A DNA stretch of 64,000 bases from Bacillus sp. S3 (GTDB taxonomy: Bacteria; Bacillota; Bacilli; Bacillales; Cytobacillaceae): NCBI RefSeq assembly GCF_005154805.1, contig NZ_CP039727.1:218501-282500 (forward strand). The letters are read 5' to 3'. The notes below the pieces were generated by a model. That model had not been told where the DNA came from. It did not search any database and saw only the letters and a list, made by a program, of their open reading frames with translations. The translations under genes and the position numbers were made by a program. Shown piece after piece: positions 7,695 through 16,078 of this stretch (its first letter is position 1; each line of letters begins with the position of its first letter).

Positions 7695-9338
7695 ATGTTT
7701 CAAACAATCCAATCACCAATAGGCAAGGAAATTTCCTGCAAAAATTGGGAAACAGAAGCATTATTGCGGCTATTCCTTAATAGCCTTGATCCCCGTGTGG
7801 CTGAAAACAGTGATGAATTGATTGTTTACGGCGGCAGGGGAAAAGCCGCCAGAAACAGGCAGGCGATGGAAGCGATCATCCGTGAGTTAAAACAGTTGGA
7901 TGAAAACCATACATTATTGATTCAATCCGGAAAGCCAGTTGCGACTTTCCGGACTTTTCCGTTTTCCCCACGGGTCATCTCTTCTACTGCAATGGTTGTA
8001 CCAAATTGGGCAAATGACGAATACTTCACCATGCTGGAAAAAAAGGGCTTAACGATGTATGGACAAGCGACAGCTGCGTCCTGGGCATACATTGGTGTCC
8101 AAGGTGTACTGCAAGCAACATTTGAAACGATGAGTGAAATCGCAAACCGGTATTACAATGGATCTTTAAAAGGGAAACTGGTTTTGACCTCCGGGCTTGG
8201 AGGAATGGGTTCCGCCCAGCCCTTATCCGTAACCATGAATGGCGGAGTCTGTATCGTCGTAGAAGTTGATGAAGGAAAGATAAATAAGCGGCTGGTTAAT
8301 AATTATTGCGATGTGAAAGTTCATTCACTTGATGAGGCTTTAAAGTTAGCGAAGGAAGCAATAGGGGCGGAAAGGGCACTTGCCATTGCATTGCATGGCA
8401 ATGCAGCAGATATATTCTGCGAGATGGTCAATAAGGGTGTGACACCGGATATCGTGACCGATCAGACAGCTGTTCATGATTTATTAAATGGCTATATTCC
8501 TAGTGGATTAACCTTAGAGCAAGCGTTCTTCCTAAGGGGGAAAAGGCCGGAAAAATATCTGAAAATGGCGGAAGAAACCCTTGTTGCCCATGTGGAAGCC
8601 ATGTGCAAGCTACAGGACAGAGGGGCAATCGTTTTTGACTATGGAAATAATATTCGGGGTCAAGCATATAAAGCAGGGTACGATCATGCCTTTTCATTCC
8701 CTGGCTTTATTTCTGAATATTTACGTCCCCTCTACTGTGAAGGGAGAGGACCATGCCGCTGGATTGCTCTCTCCGGAAACCCAGGGGATATATACAAATT
8801 GGATGAAGCGATTTTATCGACCTTTCGAAGCGACGAAAGGGTTTGCCGCTGGATTAAATTTGTTCAAGAAAGAATCTATTTCTATGGATTGCCGGCACGT
8901 ACTTGCTGGTTGGATTACAATGAACGGAGTCAGATTGGTGAATTAATCAATGATATGGTAGCAAAAGGTGAGCTATCGGCCCCTATTGCAATTACTCGGG
9001 ATCATTCAGAAGGCAGTACCATGGCTGCTCCAACCAGAGAAACAGAAGGAATGCCGGATGGGAGCGATGCCGTTGCAGATTGGCCGATTCTAAATGGATT
9101 GTTAAATGCTGTTTCCGGGGCAACGATGGTCAGCATTCAACATGGCGGCGGGGTAGGGATTGGGAACTCCATTCATTCCGGTATGACGGCAGTAGCGGAT
9201 GGAAGCTTAGCTTCGTTAAAGAAATTAAAGAATTTACTCACTATTGATCCCGGTTTAAATATCATAAGACACGCAGATGCCGGCTACATAAAAGCCAACA
9301 ACAGAGCGCGGGAGCTGGGCTTAAAAAGGCCTTTATAG
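7695..9338 (+). CDS. Urocanate hydratase-family protein with altered active-site motifs
   Basis: A 547-residue urocanase-family protein (NAD-dependent hydratase acting on urocanate), full length. The NAD-binding segment GLGGMGSAQPL and VFDYGNNIR are kept, and so is the Cys in the family signature. But many normally fixed positions differ from HutU as I recall it: FQGLPxRICWLGYGER reads FYGLPARTCWLDYNER; RDHLDCGSVASP reads RDHSEGSTMAAP; LANSxLVPxWA reads SSTAMVVPNWA; TAGSWIYIG reads TAASWAYIG; HHGGGVG reads QHGGGVG. The catalytic Cys and NAD site suggest a working hydratase, while the changes suggest a different imidazole substrate, for example a methylated, thiolated or CoA-linked urocanate. 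No hutH, hutI or hutG is nearby. GGGAGAG precedes the ATG. Confidence 0.85.
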   Translation: MFQTIQSPIGKEISCKNWETEALLRLFLNSLDPRVAENSDELIVYGGRGKAARNRQAMEAIIRELKQLDENHTLLIQSGKPVATFRTFPFSPRVISSTAMVVPNWANDEYFTMLEKKGLTMYGQATAASWAYIGVQGVLQATFETMSEIANRYYNGSLKGKLVLTSGLGGMGSAQPLSVTMNGGVCIVVEVDEGKINKRLVNNYCDVKVHSLDEALKLAKEAIGAERALAIALHGNAADIFCEMVNKGVTPDIVTDQTAVHDLLNGYIPSGLTLEQAFFLRGKRPEKYLKMAEETLVAHVEAMCKLQDRGAIVFDYGNNIRGQAYKAGYDHAFSFPGFISEYLRPLYCEGRGPCRWIALSGNPGDIYKLDEAILSTFRSDERVCRWIKFVQERIYFYGLPARTCWLDYNERSQIGELINDMVAKGELSAPIAITRDHSEGSTMAAPTRETEGMPDGSDAVADWPILNGLLNAVSGATMVSIQHGGGVGIGNSIHSGMTAVADGSLASLKKLKNLLTIDPGLNIIRHADAGYIKANNRARELGLKRPL

Positions 9339-9380
9339 CACTATATGCTGTTTCATTTAGCAAAGAAAGGTTGTGTTGAA

Positions 9381-11027
9381 TTGAAGTCCAAGGTTTTAAT
9401 CGTATCTGAAGATGAGTCTCTTTTAAAGAAAATGGAGCATGTAAATGAACTGCTTCATTCTCCCTTTTCTATTAAAAAGGTAAATTCGTTCCTTGATAAG
9501 GATATAGAATACGATCCAGCCGAACCGGCTCTTGCAATCTTTTTTGATTTAGATAATAAAACGGCCAAAGAACAAAATGCCCTATTAGAAGGGATGGAGT
9601 ACCAAAAATACCCCCATGTAATCGTGATGAACGTCCATTTTAGTCATGACGAAATCAGAGGCTTTTTTAAAAATGGTATATTTGACTGTCTAAAAAAACC
9701 AATAAATGAAGAGGATATTTACAAGCTTTTCCTGGAATTGATCAAAGGAGGATCGCAGTCTCCAATTTCGACGCCTGCTAACCAAGAGATGGAGCACGTC
9801 AAAGACGATGTAAAGAGGAGTTTAGCGTATGATTTAATCTTTGGAAATGTTAAACATTCCAAGAAAATATGGGACCGGAGTCAACTTGCAGGATTATCTA
9901 CCATACCTAATACATGTATGACCATCTGTATAGATAACTATCACCGATTAATGGAAAATAAGAGTGAGTCATGGGGGCAAACGATTAGAAAGGATATTAT
10001 AAAGTGTGTCGATAAATATTTTGACCACAACCAAGTGGAGGATATGATCGTCATCATTAATGGGCCAGAAAAGGTAAATGTTCTCTTATCATTACCCGTG
10101 CTAAATAAAATAAAAGAGTTTAAGAAATTATCGACCATCCATGCTGAAAAAATAAAGATAGATATTAAGGAAGGTACAGGATATTCGGTAACCATTGGTG
10201 TTGGGAACTATTATGAGGATGCTAGAAATCTCCATTTATCCTATCAAGAATCATTGCAGGCGCTTGCTAATAAATTTTTTACGGGGAGCAATGCCGTCAT
10301 TCACTATGGAGATGTAGAGCCTTTTACGAATGAAATCGATCTTTTACAGATGAAAGAAATCGCTGTTATGGCAAATCAGTTAACGATAGGGGATTTCGAC
10401 GGAGTAAAGAAAAGTTTAAACAGTGTCATAAGAATTATATCCTCCCAAAGAAATATAAATCCCAACTTATTCAAATTGCAAACCTTAGATCTACTTTCTA
10501 CACTTGCACATGCCGCCATCAATGGGGGGGCACACCTGAAAGAAGTCCTGACGACCCAATTACAATATGCCAAAGAACTGCTTCTCCTGGAAAACCTGGA
10601 GCAGATTTGCCAATGGTTTTATGAAGTGGTCAATCAACTTTTAGAACATATCGTAAGCAATCATAATGAAAGTATGCTAAAGTCGGTCCAAAAGGCATTA
10701 ATGTATATTAATCATCATTTCACAGAAGAAATCTCCCTGGAAAGCGTAGCAAAGCAAGCGCACTTAAGTCCGAATTACTTTAGCAATATTTTCAAAAAGA
10801 CAACGGGCTCCTCCTTTATTGAATATCTTACTCATTTGCGGATCGATAAAGCGAAATCGATGCTGATGGATTTAAACTGCACCATTTATCAAATTTCTGA
10901 AGACGTCGGCTATAGTAATTCACGCTATTTCAGCAGGGTGTTTAAAGCATATATGGGTATGACCCCAAGTGAGTTTAGGAATTCCATGTTAGTAACAAAT
11001 ATTTCAAGCAGGGGATCAACAAGCTAA
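9381..11027 (+). CDS. Response regulator with AraC-type DNA-binding domain
   Basis: A YesN-like regulator, 548 residues from TTG at 9381, which has AAAGAAAGG ten bases ahead; an ATG 36 bases upstream has no Shine-Dalgarno site. Residues 1-115 look like a CheY-type receiver (VLIVSEDE, then the Asp in IFFDLDN, then the Lys in LKKPI). The middle region of about 300 residues resembles the linker domain of YesN proteins. The C-terminal 100 residues are a two-helix-turn-helix AraC domain (ISLESVAKQAHLSPNYFSNIFKK, and VGYSNSRYFSRVFKAYMG, each shown in part). No sensor kinase gene is nearby. It follows the urocanase homologue by 42 bases and is probably co-transcribed, so it may control this cluster or the importer operon downstream. 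Confidence 0.88.
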   Translation: MKSKVLIVSEDESLLKKMEHVNELLHSPFSIKKVNSFLDKDIEYDPAEPALAIFFDLDNKTAKEQNALLEGMEYQKYPHVIVMNVHFSHDEIRGFFKNGIFDCLKKPINEEDIYKLFLELIKGGSQSPISTPANQEMEHVKDDVKRSLAYDLIFGNVKHSKKIWDRSQLAGLSTIPNTCMTICIDNYHRLMENKSESWGQTIRKDIIKCVDKYFDHNQVEDMIVIINGPEKVNVLLSLPVLNKIKEFKKLSTIHAEKIKIDIKEGTGYSVTIGVGNYYEDARNLHLSYQESLQALANKFFTGSNAVIHYGDVEPFTNEIDLLQMKEIAVMANQLTIGDFDGVKKSLNSVIRIISSQRNINPNLFKLQTLDLLSTLAHAAINGGAHLKEVLTTQLQYAKELLLLENLEQICQWFYEVVNQLLEHIVSNHNESMLKSVQKALMYINHHFTEEISLESVAKQAHLSPNYFSNIFKKTTGSSFIEYLTHLRIDKAKSMLMDLNCTIYQISEDVGYSNSRYFSRVFKAYMGMTPSEFRNSMLVTNISSRGSTS

Positions 11028-11057
11028 GAGGCACATGAGCCATTCATGTGCCTCTTA
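11026..11057. terminator. Bidirectional terminator between AraC-type and LysR genes
   Basis: AAGAGGCACATGA and TCATGTGCCTCTT form a perfect 13-bp stem with a six-base loop between the two convergent genes. The T-rich side (TTATTTATATAT) serves the plus strand. Confidence 0.8.
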
Positions 11058-11058
11058 T

Positions 11059-11940
11059 TTATATATCTAAGGTTTCGATGAACCGGCTGGCAGTCTTTGA
11101 AAGCGGCCGATCCTTTAACCAAATTACGGAGGATTCAGTGTAGAATGGGTAATCTGAGATCTCCATCACTCTTATGAATTTAGTTGGAATATAGGTTATT
11201 AGACTCTTTGGCAGGATCGTGGCTCCAATTCCCGCAAAAACAAGCATGAGAAGTGTAGCGGCATCAGGGCATTCACAAACAATATTTAAATCGATGCCAA
11301 TTCGGCTGCATTCATCAATTACCATTTGATGATAGCTTCTCTCTTCTTTACCATTATGTAAAAGTAAAAGGGGCATTTCCTTTAATTCACTTAAGTGAAT
11401 GTTTGTCTTTGAATCAGGCAGCTCCCATATTGGAGGCATGACGAGAACCAATGGTTCCTTTGGTAAACGAATAATTGAAAAAATATCTCTTTTGAAGGGA
11501 GAACGTAATATAGCGAGTTCAATCGTTCTATTTTCCAATTGTTCAATTAATTTCGAAGGGCTTTCCTCCCAAATCTTAAAAATAACTTGCGGATACCTTT
11601 CCCTGAATTGATATATTTTTTTAGAGAGAAATGGCAAACAAGAAATGTTTGTCCCAATAGTTAACAAACCCCGTAAGCCCTCTCCGGTGTCCTTTACCTC
11701 TGTGATCGTTTCTTCCAGTTGATTCAGAATGCTCTCAGCTCTTCTATATAACGATTTTCCCGCCTCAGTCAGGTTCATATTTCGGCCGTTTCTTTCGAAC
11801 AAGGTAACACCCAGCTCTTGTTCTAATAATTTTAGTTGCCTGCTCAGGGGGGGCTGTGCCATATGGAGTCGCTGGGCTGCACGAGTAAGCTGACTTTCTT
11901 CAGCGATGACGACAAAGTAGCGAAGTTGCCTGATATCCAT
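11059..11940 (-). CDS. LysR-family transcriptional regulator
   Basis: A 293-residue LTTR. The N-terminal winged helix-turn-helix is clear (RQLRYFVVIAEESQLTRAA, then QPPLSRQLKLLEQELGVTLF). The remainder is a periplasmic-binding-protein-like effector domain that usually binds a pathway metabolite. GGAGG sits ten bases before the ATG. It diverges from the solute-binding protein gene of the importer operon across 262 AT-rich bases, the standard layout for an LTTR and its target. The inverted repeat AGTGAAA (12110-12116) and TTTCACT (12135-12141) in the leader of the operon is a weak operator candidate. The effector is unknown. Confidence 0.93.
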   Translation of the reverse strand: MDIRQLRYFVVIAEESQLTRAAQRLHMAQPPLSRQLKLLEQELGVTLFERNGRNMNLTEAGKSLYRRAESILNQLEETITEVKDTGEGLRGLLTIGTNISCLPFLSKKIYQFRERYPQVIFKIWEESPSKLIEQLENRTIELAILRSPFKRDIFSIIRLPKEPLVLVMPPIWELPDSKTNIHLSELKEMPLLLLHNGKEERSYHQMVIDECSRIGIDLNIVCECPDAATLLMLVFAGIGATILPKSLITYIPTKFIRVMEISDYPFYTESSVIWLKDRPLSKTASRFIETLDI

Positions 11941-12202
11941 TTATGAAAGCCTCCTTCTATACTTTTATTATATATATTTATAACAATTTAAATAGTTTTT
12001 TTCTATTATTTAGAATGTTATTATTATATAAGTTGGAATTATTTAAAAATACAAAATATTCATTCAGCATTTAAGAAAGAGAGGTTGATAGAGAAAAGGT
12101 CAATCTTAAGTGAAAAATGTAAATGTAAGGGCAATTTCACTGTATGAATGGGTCGAGAAATCCATTACGGCTGAAAAATAAATAATAGGGGGATGGTAGT
12201 GA

Positions 12203-13192
12203 ATGAAAAAACTTTGGATAATCGTTTTGCTTATTGTTATGGTAGTAGCGACTGGATGTTCAAATAACACATCGGGAAAAGAAGAGAGTAAATCCGGTGA
12301 GAAGTTATCTATAGCCGTCTCCACATGGGTAGGGTATGCCCCACTTTATATTGCTAAAGAAAAGGGGATTTTCAAAAAGAATGGTATCAATGTTGAATTG
12401 GTAAAGATGGAAAGCGTCTCTGACAGAAGAAGCTCAATGGCCGCAAATCGTATTCAAGGTTTTGCTACCACTGTAGATTCCCATGTTGTTACCGCAGCAA
12501 GTGACCTCCCAGTCGTACAGGTAGTAGCACTGGACGATTCTTATGGCGGGGATGGAATTGTAGCAAACAAACAGATTAAAAGTTTGAAAGATCTTGTTGG
12601 AAAAACGGTAGCTGTACAAACGGACGGAGGAGCAAGCTTCTTTTGGTTCCTTTATCAATTAAATCAAGAGGGAATCAACTTTAAGGATATTAAGGCGCAA
12701 AACATGACAGCTGGTGATGCGGGGGCAGCATTCGTAGCAAATAAGGTAGATGCCGCTGTTACATGGGAACCGTGGCTAAGTAAAGCAAAGGAGACTACTT
12801 TTGGAAGCGTTCTCACATCAAGTGACCAAACTCCAGGCGTTATTGCTGATACTATTGGGCTGAGAAAGGACTTTGTTGAGAAAAATCCAAAAGTGGTAAA
12901 GGCGTTAGTGAAATCCTGGTACGAAGCATTAGACTACATTCAAACGGATAAGGAAGATGCAATCGGGATCATGGCAAAGGCGATGGGGCAATCGAATGAA
13001 GAGCTTGAGGAATCATTAAATGGTGTTCGTTTCTATGACCAGGAAAAAAATAAAGAATATTTCGGTACGAAAGAAAATCCAGGGAAATTGAAAGAGCTTA
13101 CAAATTTAAGTTCTAAATTATGGGTGGAGCTAAAGTTAATCGATAAAGAGCCAAATATCGATGAACTTATTGATTATTCATTTGTTCAATAA
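12203..13192 (+). CDS. NitT/TauT-type ABC transporter solute-binding lipoprotein
   Basis: A 329-residue extracellular substrate-binding protein tethered by a lipid. The signal peptide ends in the lipobox VATGCSNN, with Cys at about residue 20. The mature part has the SsuA/TauA/ThiY fold signature: ISTWVGYAPLYIAKEKGIF-like opening (here VSTWVGYAPLYIAKEKGIF), GKTVAVQTDG, VDAAVTWEPWLSKA. Family members bind sulfonates, taurine, nitrate or thiamine precursors; the ligand here cannot be read. GGGGGATGG precedes the ATG. It opens a five-gene plus-strand operon with permease, ATPase, aminotransferase and dehydrogenase, and faces a LysR regulator. Confidence 0.92.
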   Translation: MKKLWIIVLLIVMVVATGCSNNTSGKEESKSGEKLSIAVSTWVGYAPLYIAKEKGIFKKNGINVELVKMESVSDRRSSMAANRIQGFATTVDSHVVTAASDLPVVQVVALDDSYGGDGIVANKQIKSLKDLVGKTVAVQTDGGASFFWFLYQLNQEGINFKDIKAQNMTAGDAGAAFVANKVDAAVTWEPWLSKAKETTFGSVLTSSDQTPGVIADTIGLRKDFVEKNPKVVKALVKSWYEALDYIQTDKEDAIGIMAKAMGQSNEELEESLNGVRFYDQEKNKEYFGTKENPGKLKELTNLSSKLWVELKLIDKEPNIDELIDYSFVQ

Positions 13193-13208
13193 AGAGGGGG
13201 GAGATTCT

Positions 13209-14081
13209 ATGGAAAAGGTGGCTAAAAATGAGGAGCTAGGTAATCAGGTGCCTATACTGCCCTTTCAAAACGAACGAAAGGGAACACCTAGAAGAAGAAA
13301 GTGGCTTCAGCCGCAGGAAAGCATACCACATACATTATATATTTGGGTCAGCATATCAAGTATCGTCATCTTATTTGTCATCTGGTCCTTGTTAACGTAT
13401 ACCGGCATAGTAGATCCACTTTTTCTGCCGACTCCAACCCAGATTATCCAATCTGGCATTACGCTATTTACTGAATTTGGGTTTATCAATGATATCGGGA
13501 TTACAATCTATCGTGTGCTTGCCGGCTTTTTAATTGCGGTGATTATTGGGCTTCCGCTTGGCATATTAATGGGAACATTTAAAGTGGTTGAGGCCTTTTT
13601 TGAACCTGTCATTTCATCTGTACGGTACATGCCGGCATCTGCGTTTATCCCGCTTTTCATCTTGTGGATTGGTGTAGGCGAGATGGAGAAAATTACAATC
13701 ATATTTGTTGGAACGTTCTTTTCGCTTGTTCTTATGACGGCGGTTGAAGTGTCAAATGTTCGCAGAGAGCTCTTAGAAGCGGCCTATACACTTGGGACTT
13801 CTACCTTTGGAGTATTGCGTTCTGTCATTCTTCCGGCAGCTATTCCCGGTATTATGGAAACAATCAGGCTAATCCTTGGCTGGGCATGGTCATATATTAT
13901 TGTCGCAGAACTTGTCGCTTCAGCATCAGGGATCGGAAGCCTAATTCTGGAATCCCAGCGAATGTTGAAAACGGGTAATATCATTTTTGGAATCTTGACA
14001 ATTGGAGCGTTAGGTTTGCTCTCAGATTTAATCTTAAAAGTGTCAATTCGAAAACTGTTCCCATGGAATTATGGAAGGTGA
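13209..14081 (+). CDS. SsuC/TauC-type ABC transporter permease
   Basis: A 290-residue inner-membrane permease with about six transmembrane helices. The ATPase-contacting EAA loop is EAAYTLGTSTFGVLRSVILP near residue 195. The ATG at 13209 follows GAGGGGGGAG; a longer reading frame from 13161 overlaps the upstream gene and lacks a ribosome site. A charged N-terminal tail of about 40 residues precedes the first helix, which is common in this family. It works with the binding protein before it and the ATPase after it. Confidence 0.92.
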   Translation: MEKVAKNEELGNQVPILPFQNERKGTPRRRKWLQPQESIPHTLYIWVSISSIVILFVIWSLLTYTGIVDPLFLPTPTQIIQSGITLFTEFGFINDIGITIYRVLAGFLIAVIIGLPLGILMGTFKVVEAFFEPVISSVRYMPASAFIPLFILWIGVGEMEKITIIFVGTFFSLVLMTAVEVSNVRRELLEAAYTLGTSTFGVLRSVILPAAIPGIMETIRLILGWAWSYIIVAELVASASGIGSLILESQRMLKTGNIIFGILTIGALGLLSDLILKVSIRKLFPWNYGR

Positions 14082-14088
14082 GGATAGG

Positions 14089-14883
14089 ATGCTGAATCCG
14101 AAGGTACAAATTGATAATGTCACAAAAATATACTCAGGTAATAGGAAGCATTCTCAAGTGCTGGCAGTAGATCATGTCAGCCTGAACATTATGACCAATG
14201 AGTTTATTACCATCCTTGGTCCATCTGGATGTGGAAAATCTACGCTGCTGCGGATTGTGGCGGGACTTGAGGAACAGTCATCGGGTCAGGTGTACCTTGA
14301 TGGTCACGAGGTTAACGGGCCATCTTCCAATAGGGGCATGGTTTTTCAGGCGTATTCCTTGTTTCCATGGCTGACGGTGGAAGAAAATATACAATTTGGA
14401 TTGAAAAATAAAGGAATGAATGCTGCCGAGCGTAAAGAAATTGTTAAGGATTATATTGAATTAGTCAGGTTGACAGGATTTGAAAAACATTATCCTAAGC
14501 AGCTATCAGGAGGAATGCAGCAGCGCGTTGCCATCGCAAGAGCTTTGGCGAATGACCCGGAAATTCTGCTGCTTGACGAACCATTTGGAGCGCTTGACAA
14601 TCAGACGCGGACACTCATGCAAGAGCTTTTGCTGGAAATTTGGGAGAAGTCGAACAAAACCATTTTATTTATTACACATGATGTCGAGGAATCGATTTTT
14701 CTTGCCAATAGAGTCATAGTGATGACCTCAAGGCCCGGCAGAATTAAAGCGGATATTCCAATCGAGCTTGAGCATCCTCGTCCCTATAGTATTAAAATGG
14801 CGCCTCGCTTTCTTGAGTATAAAGAGCAGCTGACTGAATTGATCCGTGAGGAAAGCTTGAAGGCCATGATGGAAGTGAAATAG
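14089..14883 (+). CDS. SsuB/TauB-type ABC transporter ATPase
   Basis: A 264-residue ATP-binding subunit. It has Walker A GPSGCGKST, Q-loop MVFQAYSLFPW, signature LSGGMQQRVAIARAL, Walker B ILLLDEPFGALD and the switch His in FITHDVEES. The ATG at 14089 has GGTGAGGATAGG ahead of it; an ATG at 14071 lies inside the permease gene and in effect supplies that ribosome site. It is seven bases from the permease stop, so translation is probably coupled. Confidence 0.94.
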   Translation: MLNPKVQIDNVTKIYSGNRKHSQVLAVDHVSLNIMTNEFITILGPSGCGKSTLLRIVAGLEEQSSGQVYLDGHEVNGPSSNRGMVFQAYSLFPWLTVEENIQFGLKNKGMNAAERKEIVKDYIELVRLTGFEKHYPKQLSGGMQQRVAIARALANDPEILLLDEPFGALDNQTRTLMQELLLEIWEKSNKTILFITHDVEESIFLANRVIVMTSRPGRIKADIPIELEHPRPYSIKMAPRFLEYKEQLTELIREESLKAMMEVK

Positions 14884-14949
14884 GCAAGTGGACCAAAGGG
14901 GAAGCTTAACTATTTGGACCCACGATTTTTATAAAAAGGGGAGATAGAT

Positions 14950-16059
14950 TTGTCTCAAGACCTATGGCGTAGAAGCGGAAGAAAGTTAAAGCCATATATA
15001 CCCGGAAAAGCGATAGAAGAGGTAAAACGGGAATTGGGATTAGATGAAATCATTCGACTGGCTTCGAATGAAAATCCGTTTGGCCCGTCACCAAAAGCAG
15101 TGCAGGCTATGCAATTGGCCTTGCAGGAAAGCCAGTTATATCCTGAGCCAACAGGCAGGGAGCTTAGAGAAAAATTAGCGGGAATTTATCAACTCGCCCC
15201 CGAGCAATTTCTAGTGGCAAATGGCGGGGATAATGTTATTACCTTAATTGGAACGGCTTATATTAATCCAGGTGATGAGGTTATCTATTGCACCCCTACG
15301 TTTCCTGCATATAGAACGATAACCCTGCTCATGGAAGGGATTCCTATAGAGATCCCTGTGACTGAGGATTATACCTATGATCTTGACGGAATTCTCGCAT
15401 CCATAAATGAAAATACCAAATTAATTTTTATCTGTAATCCTAATAATCCGACTGGAACCATTGTAGAAGAAGACAAACTCGAGGCATTTCTGAAGCAAAT
15501 ACCATCACATGTGATCGTCGTGCTTGATGAAGCATATGTTGAATTTATTAACCGGGAAGGATACCGTACAGGAATTGATTTTGTCAAGGAAGGGTATCCG
15601 GTTATCTTTATACGTACATTCTCAAAATTGTACGGGTTAGCCGGAACGAGAATTGGCTACGTAGCTGGGAATGAAGAGTATATCGAGGCCATACGGGCAG
15701 TAAGAGAACCATTTGCCGCCAATCGAATGGCACAAGCAGGGGCAATTGCGGCTTTAGACGATATAGAATATAAACAGAAAAGTTTACAAGAAAATAAGCG
15801 AGAGGCGGAAATGCTGATCAAGGAACTGAGCGCTTTAGGGTTTAGCGTGACCGAAACACACGCAAATTTTCTGTTTGTCGATGTAAAAGAAGATGGAATG
15901 AAGCTATCGGATGCGCTCATGCGGGAAGGAATCCTTATTCGACCATGCGCAGCGTGGGGATTGCACACATATGTCCGTATTACCATTGGGACTGCGGAGC
16001 AGAATAAACGTCTAGTAAACTCGTTACGGAAAATCGGCCAGAAACTGCCCACATCATAA
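14950..16059 (+). CDS. HisC-like class II PLP aminotransferase
   Basis: A 369-residue fold-type I aminotransferase of the histidinol-phosphate aminotransferase family (HisC; acts on histidinol phosphate and often on aromatic amino acids). It shows RLASNENPFGPSP, YPEPTGRELREKLA, NPNNPTGT, LDEAYVEF and the PLP Lys in RTFSKLYGLAGTRIGY. The start is TTG behind AAAGGGGAG. It lies in an importer operon, not with his genes, and is followed by a 2-hydroxyacid dehydrogenase gene. The pair would turn an imported amino acid into its 2-keto acid and then a 2-hydroxy acid, in the manner of the cysteate-sulfopyruvate-sulfolactate route. The true substrate is unknown; a paralogous biosynthetic HisC is possible but less likely in this setting. 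Confidence 0.87.
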   Translation: MSQDLWRRSGRKLKPYIPGKAIEEVKRELGLDEIIRLASNENPFGPSPKAVQAMQLALQESQLYPEPTGRELREKLAGIYQLAPEQFLVANGGDNVITLIGTAYINPGDEVIYCTPTFPAYRTITLLMEGIPIEIPVTEDYTYDLDGILASINENTKLIFICNPNNPTGTIVEEDKLEAFLKQIPSHVIVVLDEAYVEFINREGYRTGIDFVKEGYPVIFIRTFSKLYGLAGTRIGYVAGNEEYIEAIRAVREPFAANRMAQAGAIAALDDIEYKQKSLQENKREAEMLIKELSALGFSVTETHANFLFVDVKEDGMKLSDALMREGILIRPCAAWGLHTYVRITIGTAEQNKRLVNSLRKIGQKLPTS

Positions 16060-16078
16060 TAAAAAAGGAGGAGATAAA

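Noticed and set aside
9345..9380. ATG at 9345 as start of the AraC-type regulator.
   Set aside because: No ribosome site, whereas TTG at 9381 has AAAGAAAGG and begins right at the receiver domain.
11941..12202. A riboswitch or T-box in the leader of the importer operon.
   Set aside because: No conserved blocks of a known class; only a weak inverted repeat is present.
14950..16059. Biosynthetic HisC.
   Set aside because: No his genes around; the gene lies in an importer operon with a 2-hydroxyacid dehydrogenase, so the hisC symbol was withheld.
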